From Faucicola sp902506215 (GTDB lineage Bacteria > Pseudomonadota > Gammaproteobacteria > Pseudomonadales > Moraxellaceae): 64,000 nt of DNA. The notes beneath the pieces are model-generated. The model did not search any database, was not told the origin of the DNA, and saw nothing but the letters and a program-made list of their open reading frames with translations. Made by a program: the position numbers and the translations under genes. Positions 53,999-61,212 of the stretch are shown here, in pieces (position 1 is the stretch's first letter; every line of letters starts with the position of its first letter). The stretch spans positions 1,736,001 to 1,800,000 of the forward strand of contig CP069437.1 in NCBI GenBank assembly GCA_016888885.1, read 5' to 3'.

Positions 53999-54962
53999 TA
54001 ATATTTTCGAGTGGCTCAACACTGATATGTGCCTTCACTTTACCACGCGCTGCAATATCCAGAGCTTCTTTCAAATCTAGACGTGTTCCAACAATCGAAC
54101 CGCGTACAGTAATGCCATCTAATACCATATCAAAAATAGACAGATCAAACTTACCTGGAGGTAAGCCATTAAGCACCATCGTACCGCCACGACGCACAAT
54201 AGCAACCGCCTGCTCAAAGGCTTTCGGAGAAACTGCCGTCACCAACACACCATGACAGCCATCTCCTGTGGCTTTAATCACCTCATCTTTGACATTCACT
54301 TTGAGCGCATTAATTGCAACATCTGCACCCAGTTCTTTTGCCAAATCAAGTTTGGAATCATCCACATCAATTGCGACAACATTGAAGCCCATTGTTTTAG
54401 CATATTGCACCGCAACATGTCCTAAACCACCAATTCCTGAAATTGCGACCCAATTCCCCGTCTTGGCTTCTGTCATTTTTAGACCTTTATAGACAGTTAC
54501 GCCAGCACATAAAATTGGTGCAATTTCCAATAAATCTACACCTTCTGGAATTACACCGACATAATCACCATCAGCAAGGCAATACTCCGCAAAGCTGCCA
54601 TTGACGGAGTAGCCTGAGTTTTGCTGTTCTTTACACAAAGTTTCCCAGCCCGCATAACAATGATCACAATGCCCACAAGCTGAATATAGCCATGGAATTC
54701 CAACTTTATCCCCCACTTTGAGATGTGAAATTCCTTCGCCAATTTCTATCACTTCACCAACACCTTCATGCCCAGGAATAAATGGAACAGTTGGTTTAAT
54801 CGGCCAGTCACCATGCATGGCATGAAGATCGGTATGGCATACACCTGTTGCAATCACTTTGACCAGTACTTTACCAGCACTGACTTTTGGAATAGCGACC
54901 TCTTGGATTTCTAAGGGTTGATTAAATGCTGTGACAACAGCAGCTTTCATTGTGCTTCCCAT
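53994..54962 (-). pseudogene. adhP: Zinc alcohol dehydrogenase (AdhP-like), 3' end cut off by the IS
   Basis: The 322-residue product is a zinc alcohol dehydrogenase. The catalytic zinc site is GVCHTDLHAMHGDWP and GHEGVGEV, the structural zinc uses four Cys in CGHCDHCYAGWETLC, and NAD binds at GIGGLGHVAVQYAKTMG. The family runs about 336-345 residues. Here the frame ends SVEPLENIN and its TAG stop lies in the IS inverted repeat, so the final 20 or so residues of the catalytic fold are lost. No remainder lies beyond the IS. The start at 54962 has AAGGA 8 bases upstream. Residual activity is doubtful but possible. Confidence 0.88.
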
Positions 54963-55061
54963 GTTATTTTCCTTATTATTGAATTGATCAAGAATATTGA
55001 CAGTTTTCTTTCAATTAACTTAACTTAATCATCATTCTCATTAATAACCTAAAGTATTTTG

Positions 55062-55116
55062 GGTAGGTATTTGGTAGGTATTTGGTAGGTATTTGGTAGG
55101 TATTTGGTAGGTTTTA
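55062..55116. repeat. 11-bp tandem repeat upstream of adhP
   Basis: GGTAGGTATTT is repeated four times without change from 55062 (starts 55062, 55073, 55084, 55095) and once partially from 55106. It is 100-155 bases before the adhP start, where slippage could alter promoter or operator spacing. Confidence 0.9.
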
Positions 55117-55164
55117 TGTGAATAATCTCAGATTAGCTCATTTTAAATCTTTTTTTAAATAAAA

Positions 55165-55500
55165 GAGACCTTTGCACGAAACAGCCCCTTTGCTCGAGGC
55201 ATACCACCAAACCGAAAAAAAACAAAGAATGGCAATGAAATAAGCAAAACAATGGCTAAATCATGGATAAAATCTCCAAATGGTTGTTAAATTTGTGTCT
55301 ATTGGCTGAGCTTACTAACCAACAGGCACAATAACCCTAGGCGAGTCCGTATTTTCGTTTCAAGCTTAGGGCAGTTTTTAAATTATGCACCATGCTTGCA
55401 AGCAAAGTGCTGGTATGAAATTGCATTAACCCTAAATGACGAGCTTTGCTCATCCCATAATGCAGTTTAAAATGTCCAAAGACCCGCTCAACGGTGTTTC
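55165..55500 (-). mobile_element. IS5-family remnant with 3' part of the transposase
   Basis: A terminal-repeat-like GAGACCTTTGCACGA lies at 55165. The minus frame ending at 55338 encodes the transposase C-terminus: NTVERVFGHFKLHYGMSKA, RHLGLMQFHTSTLLASM and VHNLKTALSLKRKYGLA, then a stop. The ERVFGHFK...NLK pattern is that of IS5-type DDE enzymes. The rest of the element is missing, replaced by the IS630 element at 55501. Confidence 0.82.
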
Positions 55501-55554
55501 TATAGTTAAACCTATATTATAATGAACACAATTTAAATTTTCATAGATAGTGCC

Positions 55555-55935
55555 ATGCCGAACCTATACGACCAAGACCTAAGAAAGCGCACCATCGCCT
55601 ACTGGCAAGAAACGAACAACAAAAGTAAAACCGCTCGTACCTTTGGTATCTGTCGCAATACCCTAGACAGTTGGATAGATTTGTATCAAGAACAAGGTAA
55701 TACCCAGCCTAAAAAAGCACAACCAACCGGCGTAAAACACATCATAACCGACCTTATTGCTTTTGAACAATACGTCAAATCTCAGGAATTTGACACCGCT
55801 AAACAGCTACGAGAACAATATTTAAAAGACCATCCTGATGTCAGTATATCCTACAATGCGTTTGTCGATACCTTGCATCGTATCAACTGGACATTTAAAA
55901 AAAGACCTTTACCTTTAAAGAAGCCGACCCTGTAA
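55555..55935 (+). CDS. IS630 transposase, first frame (helix-turn-helix part)
   Basis: The 126-residue first frame begins MPNLYDQDLRKRTIAYWQ and holds the DNA-binding helix-turn-helix (TARTFGICRNTLDSWIDLYQE). It has the IS630 linker up to HRINWTFKK. Ribosomes slipping back one base on the seven-A run at 55897-55903 would continue into the second frame and read KTFTFKEADPVKQQGF, giving one full-length transposase. Without slippage the product is this short protein, a possible regulator of transposition. Confidence 0.88.
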   Translation: MPNLYDQDLRKRTIAYWQETNNKSKTARTFGICRNTLDSWIDLYQEQGNTQPKKAQPTGVKHIITDLIAFEQYVKSQEFDTAKQLREQYLKDHPDVSISYNAFVDTLHRINWTFKKRPLPLKKPTL

Positions 55936-55967
55936 AACAACAAGGTTTTAGCGTATGTTTAGCTATC

Positions 55968-56468
55968 ATGGCGTTTTGGTTTGGGTTATCCAATATCTTA
56001 TTCATGGATGAAACAGGCTTTTACCAAAGACAAAGTTATCAGCGTAGTTGGTCACCTGTTGGCAAACCCTGCTATGCTAAAATTGAGGCCAACAAAGGTA
56101 AACGGTTAAATCTAATTGGTGCAATGAGTATGGCTGAATTTAAACTGATTGCACCTGTGACCTTTGAAGGTGGGTGTAAGCGTGATACGGTAGAAAATTG
56201 GCTTCACACGCTTGGTCAATCTTTGCCTAAACATGAACTCGACAGCTACCCACAGCGTTTTTTAATCATGGATAATGCAAGGTTTCATCGGGGTGGCAAT
56301 TTAAATCAGATTGCTAAACAATATAATTTAACCTTGTTATACTTACCGCCATATTCCCCTGAGTTAAATCCTGTAGAGAATAAGTGGGCGGTAGTGAAGC
56401 AAAATGTGCAACTGTCTATGAGTCAGTTTGAGTCACTCAATGACTGTGTTATTCATTGTTCAGTTTAA
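55968..56468 (+). CDS. IS630 transposase, second frame (DDE catalytic part)
   Basis: This frame is open from before 55903, so the position given is only its first internal ATG. It carries the catalytic core: the first Asp in ILFMDETGFYQRQSYQ, the second in RFLIMDNARFHRGG, and the Glu in YLPPYSPELNPVENKWAVVK, the D-D-E pattern of IS630/Tc1-mariner. The stop at 56468 lies within the right inverted repeat, as is common for the family. Both halves look intact. Confidence 0.88.
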   Translation: MAFWFGLSNILFMDETGFYQRQSYQRSWSPVGKPCYAKIEANKGKRLNLIGAMSMAEFKLIAPVTFEGGCKRDTVENWLHTLGQSLPKHELDSYPQRFLIMDNARFHRGGNLNQIAKQYNLTLLYLPPYSPELNPVENKWAVVKQNVQLSMSQFESLNDCVIHCSV

Positions 56469-56484
56469 TTTAGGATTTACTATA

Positions 56485-56729
56485 ACAATTTGGGCTATGT
56501 TTCTAGCTCCTGCTGAACCTTTTGAGGCTTCAAAGGCTTGTTTTACCCAGACTCTTAGATTCAATTGCTCCAAGCTGGGCAGTTTAGGCTTTTTTAGGGT
56601 GTAATGAGTGCTCCTTGGTATATCAAATAGCTGACACAGTCTTACTTTACTGATTTTGGGTTCAGATTTAGCCGTTTGCTCTATTAGCGAAATCCGAGAC
56701 TGTCTTGTGCCAATAGAGCGGATGCCCAC
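56485..56729 (-). pseudogene. IS3 orfB (transposase) fragment
   Basis: The readable piece contains SEPKISKVRLCQLFDIPRST and LRVWVKQAFEASKGSAGARN, the N-terminal HTH_21 region of IS3 OrfB. The DDE core that should follow is missing because IS630 lies there. It can make no active transposase. Confidence 0.82.
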
Positions 56730-56774
56730 TCGAGTATAACTCTCGCCTTGCGTCGGGGCGAAGCAGTGCTTCGC

Positions 56775-57050
56775 TTATCCCTCCTCATTTAAAATATCTC
56801 GCTCCAACCTTAACTGGGCATTCTCTTTTTTCAGTCGTTGGATTTCTTGTTGTTCGGGTGTGATAGCTCTACCTGTGGCTAATGGTTTGCCTGATTGTTC
56901 TGCACGGTATCGTTGTAGCCATTTTTCCAAAGTTGATTTGCCAACATTGTATTGACTGGCAACATCGGGTACTTTTTGCCCTTGTTCTTCAATCAATTTG
57001 ATGAGTTCAAGTTTAAATTCTGCTGAGTATTGATTTCTAACTTTTGTCAT
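56775..57050 (-). CDS. IS3-family OrfA
   Basis: A 91-residue HTH protein: NQYSAEFKLELIKLIEEQ, VASQYNVGKSTLEKWLQRYR and a leucine-zipper-like EIQRLKKENAQLRLERDIL. These are the marks of IS3 OrfA (IS911-type HTH_Tnp_1). The usual continuation after ERDIL (KKATAFFA-like) is missing: a short NEEG and stop come instead, at the palindrome GCGAAGCAGTGCTTCGC. The C-terminus may thus be altered. Confidence 0.85.
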   Translation of the reverse strand: MTKVRNQYSAEFKLELIKLIEEQGQKVPDVASQYNVGKSTLEKWLQRYRAEQSGKPLATGRAITPEQQEIQRLKKENAQLRLERDILNEEG

Positions 57051-57117
57051 GAGATTATTCCTCTACTTAAGGTATTATAATCTCTTATTAACTGTCTTGG
57101 TTTATTATGCCACTACA

Positions 57118-57668
57118 CCCTTGCAGATAGCTTGAAAGCGGACAGTATGACCGCCATTGCCTCACTTAAAAAACTGGGCTTAACCACAATAATGTTAAGC
57201 GGTGATAAACAATCGGTTGCCGATTATATAGGTGGACAAGTCAAAATTGATACCGCGATTGGCGAACTTTCACCTCGGGATAAAGCCACAAAAATCAGCG
57301 AACTACAGCAAAATGGCAAAAAAGTGGCGATGGTTGGCGATGGCGTAAATGATGCCCCTGCCATGGCAACGGCTACCGCTAGCTTTGCGGTACAAAATGG
57401 CACGGATATCGCCCAACACAGTGCTTCGGCTCGTTTGATGGGCGATGGCAGTCACTCTATTAGCCATGTGTTGTCAGCGGTAACGATTGCCCGAGCCACA
57501 TTAAGAAATATTAAGCAAAACCTGTTTTTTGCTTTTATTTACAATATGATAGGCATTGGCTTTGCCATGGTGGGCTTGCTTAATCCGATGTTAGCGGCAG
57601 GGGCGATGGCGTTAAGTTCGATTTCGGTATTAATGAATGCGTTGCGATTGACACGGTTAAAAGGATAA
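57118..57668 (+). pseudogene. C-terminal fragment of a copper/heavy-metal P1B-type ATPase
   Basis: The fragment starts LADSLKADSMTAIASLKKLG directly at the IS3 end, and includes GLTTIMLSGDKQSVADYIG, KKVAMVGDGVNDAPAMATAT (the hinge motif) and the last two membrane helices ending SSISVLMNALRLTRLKG. It lacks the CPC membrane motif, the DKTGT phosphorylation site and all earlier domains. MNALRLRR-type endings are typical of CopA. It is a remnant of a metal exporter destroyed by the IS3 insertion or a related deletion. Confidence 0.88.
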
Positions 57669-57799
57669 ACTTTTTCATAAATTAATGTTTTCCACAGGTT
57701 TTGTTAATGATGTGTTTTTCTTATTATGGTAAATTGGGTAAGAAACTAAACAAATGTCATTACCGCCCTATATGGTTCGAATTTTGGGCTAGTTCATTC

Positions 57800-59761
57800 T
57801 TATCGTACTATATTTGGTATTCTTAGCTTATCATTTAATTGAGCTAATTGTTTTTCAAATACCTCCCGTTCTACATTACCATCTTGACGAGCAACAAGTT
57901 TACCTTCTTGATAATATAACAAAGCAGGCGGAGCAAATACGTCCAATGCTTGGTACACTTCTTTACTATCCACTGTATCATCGGTGACATCCATTTTTAT
58001 TACTTGCCAATCATTAAGCTGGGCTGGTGGTGTTTCAAATAACGTTTTATCCATAGTTCGACAAGTAATACACCAATCAGCAGTTACATCAACTAAAACC
58101 TTTGGATTGTTCGCTAAAATAGGGTTTAACTCGCTCATTTTATATATCTTAGTGATTTTTGGTGATTGGTCTGTGATGCTACTTGCAACACTTGATGTTT
58201 TGATGGTTTTTAGGGGTTGCCAGCTATCTTGACTACCCAATGCCATTCCAATTAATAAAATACTTGCCCAAATTGCCGTTATAAGGGCAATTGCCTTGAT
58301 TACTATTCGTCCGTGTGATGGTTCTTGTTTTTGTCCAATACCTTGCCAATGCCATAGCCATGTTGCCACGACCATAAACCATATCGCCCATATCCCTAAC
58401 ATGAAATGAGATATCAACACCCTTTCTATCATTACTAAAGCCACAGCGAATAACATCAAAGCAAAACCTGTTTTTACCCATACCATCCATTCTCCTGTTT
58501 TTGGCATAAAATTTCCCTGTGTTGCACCTAAAATAATCAAAGGTGTAGAAAGTCCAAGCCCTAACAGGAATAAAGCAAAAAACCCAATTACAGGGTTACC
58601 CAAAGTAGCTACCCCTGCCAATGCTCCTGCAAGCGGGGCGGATACACAAGGCGACACAACCATGGCTGAAAAAAATCCTGTAATGAAACTGCCCGACATA
58701 CTTCCTAGACGGCTTGTACCTATATTACTTATTGTTTGACCTAAGCGTGACAATCGAGCAGAGAGGGGAAATGGTATGGCATCAAGCATATACAAGCCCA
58801 AAAGCACAAACACCGTTGCAAAGCTTAGTAAAATAATTGGCTGTTGGAGCATATTCATCAAGCCAAGCGATTGCCCAAATACTGCAACCAATGCCCCCAC
58901 TAATCCATAACTGGTTGCTACACCCACACCATAGCTACCTGTTAATAACAAGCCTTTTTTAGCAGAAGGACTATGCTGACGTGCCACAATATTCACCACG
59001 ATAGGTAGCATTGGTAGTACACATGGCGTAAATGATAAACCCAACCCTGCCAAAAATAACAATAGTAATGCCCAGCCTGTATGCCGACTCAATCCAAAAA
59101 TATCATTGTCACCCTGTGAGGGATGTTGAGCTGTGATGTCGGTCGTGATAGGTGGCGAGAGTGGGGCCTTGTCTGTGATAACAGGAGTGGTATTATTGGG
59201 CGATGGACGTAGGGTCGTAGGCACAGCACTAGCGGCTTGTGGCGTGATAGGCTGTAAGGTGAAATTTACTTTTTCAGGAGGGTAACATAGTCCCATCTTA
59301 GCACAGCCTTGCCACTTCACAATAGCAGGCTGTGCTTGCATAGGTTTTAATACAGAAAGTGTCGTTTTAGCAGTAAAGCTTTTATCAATAATAGGTACAC
59401 GCCCGAAACTGGGGTCATTCACAAACGTGGCAGTTTGGTCAAAAACCAAAGGTGTGGCATTCACACCTTGAGGTAATTCAAGTTTGAGCTTATCTTGATA
59501 TACAAAATAGCCATCTTTGACATCTGCCTGAATAGTGAGCTGATTACCTTGCTGGGTCGTTGTTATCGCAAATGCCTCTTGAACGGGCAACGGTTTGGAT
59601 GGATTGGTCGTATTGGCGTTATTTGAACTAAAAATATCAGACAAATTTATAGCATGGGCTGGAGTTACCTTGATAGCTATGATAAAAACAATAGCTAATA
59701 GTTGAACTAACGAAATAAAATAACTTCGTTGATAGGAGGAAATTATATTTTTAGTTATCAT
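57800..59761 (-). CDS. dsbD: Thiol:disulfide interchange protein DsbD
   Basis: DsbD carries electrons from cytoplasmic thioredoxin across the inner membrane to periplasmic oxidoreductases. A signal peptide (about 1-37) leads the N-terminal domain with its redox pair in GCAKMGLCYPPEK. The central membrane domain has the first redox Cys in GLGLSFTPCVLPMLPIVVNI and the second in MVVSPCVSAPLAGAL. The C-terminal thioredoxin domain holds ADWCITCRTMD (Cys-Ile-Thr-Cys). At 653 residues it is a full DsbD. It lies in a metal-resistance block with a DsbA-like lipoprotein gene, its likely client. Confidence 0.95.
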   Translation of the reverse strand: MITKNIISSYQRSYFISLVQLLAIVFIIAIKVTPAHAINLSDIFSSNNANTTNPSKPLPVQEAFAITTTQQGNQLTIQADVKDGYFVYQDKLKLELPQGVNATPLVFDQTATFVNDPSFGRVPIIDKSFTAKTTLSVLKPMQAQPAIVKWQGCAKMGLCYPPEKVNFTLQPITPQAASAVPTTLRPSPNNTTPVITDKAPLSPPITTDITAQHPSQGDNDIFGLSRHTGWALLLLFLAGLGLSFTPCVLPMLPIVVNIVARQHSPSAKKGLLLTGSYGVGVATSYGLVGALVAVFGQSLGLMNMLQQPIILLSFATVFVLLGLYMLDAIPFPLSARLSRLGQTISNIGTSRLGSMSGSFITGFFSAMVVSPCVSAPLAGALAGVATLGNPVIGFFALFLLGLGLSTPLIILGATQGNFMPKTGEWMVWVKTGFALMLFAVALVMIERVLISHFMLGIWAIWFMVVATWLWHWQGIGQKQEPSHGRIVIKAIALITAIWASILLIGMALGSQDSWQPLKTIKTSSVASSITDQSPKITKIYKMSELNPILANNPKVLVDVTADWCITCRTMDKTLFETPPAQLNDWQVIKMDVTDDTVDSKEVYQALDVFAPPALLYYQEGKLVARQDGNVEREVFEKQLAQLNDKLRIPNIVR

Positions 59762-59834
59762 ATTGCTGGCACTTGTAACTCATATCTTGATTCGTATTTT
59801 CGGTTTGTAGCTTAATTGAATTTATAGATATTAT

Positions 59835-60377
59835 TTAAGCATCTATCATAGGTGGTTTTCGACGTTTAGCTTCCAAAAAAAAGCTATCTATCAATACCAA
59901 TACTACGCCAAGATTAATCGCCACATCCGCCAAATTAAAAATCGGGAAGTTCCACACATTCGCATAGTGCACATGTAGAAAATCAACCACATAGCCTAAA
60001 CGCATCCTATCCATCAAGTTACCTAACGCCCCTGCCATTATCAATGCCAATCCTGCTGATAACACCCCTGTATCACGGGGTAAACGCCTTAAATAGACAA
60101 TAATAAATCCACATACGCCAAATGCTAACCCACTAAAAAAGAAACGTTGCCAACCGCCTTGGTCAGCAAAAAAGCTAAAGGCAGCTCCATAGTTATGGGC
60201 TAGGGTAAAGTTAAAGACTGGCTCAATGACCGATACTGTTTGGTATAACTGAAAGTTATTTTCAAAATATATCTTGGAGAGTTGGTCAATCCCAACCACC
60301 AACACACTCAAGCCATACCATAGCCAAGCAGTTTGGGAATTTTTAATATCATTTAAGGTGTTTTTCGACGGCTGCAT
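59835..60377 (-). CDS. lspA: Signal peptidase II (lipoprotein signal peptidase)
   Basis: A 180-residue inner-membrane aspartyl protease that cleaves prolipoproteins before the lipidated Cys. GIDQLSKIYFENNF near the N-terminus, AGALGNLMDRMRLGYVVDFLHV with the first catalytic Asp, and FPIFNLADVAINLGVVLVLIDSFF with the second are all present. Four membrane helices fit. Copies of lspA travel with lead/cadmium resistance ATPases (the pbrC type). This one next to cadA is probably an accessory copy. Its natural substrate may be the lipoprotein encoded upstream at 60436-61140. Confidence 0.94.
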   Translation of the reverse strand: MQPSKNTLNDIKNSQTAWLWYGLSVLVVGIDQLSKIYFENNFQLYQTVSVIEPVFNFTLAHNYGAAFSFFADQGGWQRFFFSGLAFGVCGFIIVYLRRLPRDTGVLSAGLALIMAGALGNLMDRMRLGYVVDFLHVHYANVWNFPIFNLADVAINLGVVLVLIDSFFLEAKRRKPPMIDA

Positions 60378-60435
60378 AACAACTCAATAAAGTTAGGTAT
60401 TAGGTATTAGGTAAGTAACGACTTTAAAGAACTCT

Positions 60436-61140
60436 TTATGGTTTGGCTGTGGTTTTGACTTCATTGGCAACCATTGCCTGCAACCCATCGGGTGATAGTT
60501 TAGTTAGCAACTTGCCATTGACATAATAAGTCGGTGTACCTGAGATTTTAATAGTTTTGGCATCGTCCATGTCTTGTTTCAGTACTTGGTTAATTTTATC
60601 ACTATTCATACTGGCACGAGCTTTTTGTTCATCAAGCCCAGCCTTGATAGCCGCTTGCCAAGCCGCTTTAACTGTTTCGTCGTCATGCCACTGCGGTTGG
60701 GCTTCAAATACCGCTGCTAAAACTGGTTCGTATATACCCTGTTCTTTGGCAGTTTCTAAAATACGAGCCACTTGTTCAGAGCCTTTATGAAATAAGGTGT
60801 AACGTAGCACCAGCCTTACCTTACCATTATGCTCATTGATGATTTGTTTAACATACGGATTCATTGCCCGACACGCCTCACATGAAGGGTCAAAAAACTC
60901 TACTATAGTTACAGGGGCATCTACCTTACCAATAATAGGTGAATGCGAGCGTACTAAGGTATCTGTAGCGACTTGCTTGGCAGTAATAGTATCAGATTCG
61001 CCTTGTGGTGTAGATTGGGCATTAGTTGTAGTGGGAGTTTGGCTATTATTTGAATTAGTGGTGGTTTGTTGTCCACAAGCAACCAACGTGGCTGAAAGAG
61101 CAAGTAGCGTAGTCACTAGGGTAAGTGTAGTTTTTTTCAT
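60436..61140 (-). CDS. DsbA/DsbG-like thioredoxin-fold lipoprotein
   Basis: The lipoprotein signal MKKTTLTLVTTLLALSATLVAC has lipobox LVAC with Cys22, followed by a Thr/Asn/Ser-rich spacer (about 23-60). The thioredoxin-fold domain has the redox CxxC in IVEFFDPSCEACRAMNPYV and a cis-Pro in KISGTPTYYVNGKLL, typical of DsbA family members with a helical insertion. It is anchored in the periplasm and could shuffle disulfides or handle metal-damaged thiols. It lies 73 bp after cadA and before lspA and dsbD on the same strand, hinting at one metal-stress unit. Confidence 0.88.
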   Translation of the reverse strand: MKKTTLTLVTTLLALSATLVACGQQTTTNSNNSQTPTTTNAQSTPQGESDTITAKQVATDTLVRSHSPIIGKVDAPVTIVEFFDPSCEACRAMNPYVKQIINEHNGKVRLVLRYTLFHKGSEQVARILETAKEQGIYEPVLAAVFEAQPQWHDDETVKAAWQAAIKAGLDEQKARASMNSDKINQVLKQDMDDAKTIKISGTPTYYVNGKLLTKLSPDGLQAMVANEVKTTAKP

Positions 61141-61212
61141 GAAAAATTCCTTATAGACGAGTAGCCATTTTTAGTTAAAATTTTGATTAAATAATTAAAT
61201 GGATATACCACA

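Larger units (their letters stand above)
55501..56484 (+). mobile_element. Complete IS630-family insertion sequence
   Basis: The ends are an imperfect 27-bp inverted repeat (22 of 27 matching), starting TATAGT at 55501 and ending ACTATA at 56484. The outer TA at each end is the usual IS630 target duplication. It carries a transposase in two frames joined by a probable -1 frameshift. It sits between an IS5-like remnant on the left and an IS3-like remnant on the right. Confidence 0.9.
56485..57117 (-). mobile_element. IS3-family remnant, 5' part
   Basis: The minus strand holds an IS3-type orfA and the beginning of orfB, cut at 56484 by the IS630 element. The outer end is probably TGTAGTGGCATAATAAACC, reading inward from 57117. 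Between the two frames is a perfect 17-bp palindrome centred on 56766. The left half of the IS3 is absent from the window. Confidence 0.82.

Noticed and set aside
52840..54005. Target-site duplication of the IS4-like element
   Set aside because: Short matches such as TAA can be found at both ends, but none is convincing and the flanks are not from one original gene.
55062..55116. Possible CRISPR-like array
   Set aside because: Units are 11 bp and directly adjacent with no spacers; this is a simple tandem repeat. No CRISPR array or cas gene was seen in the window.
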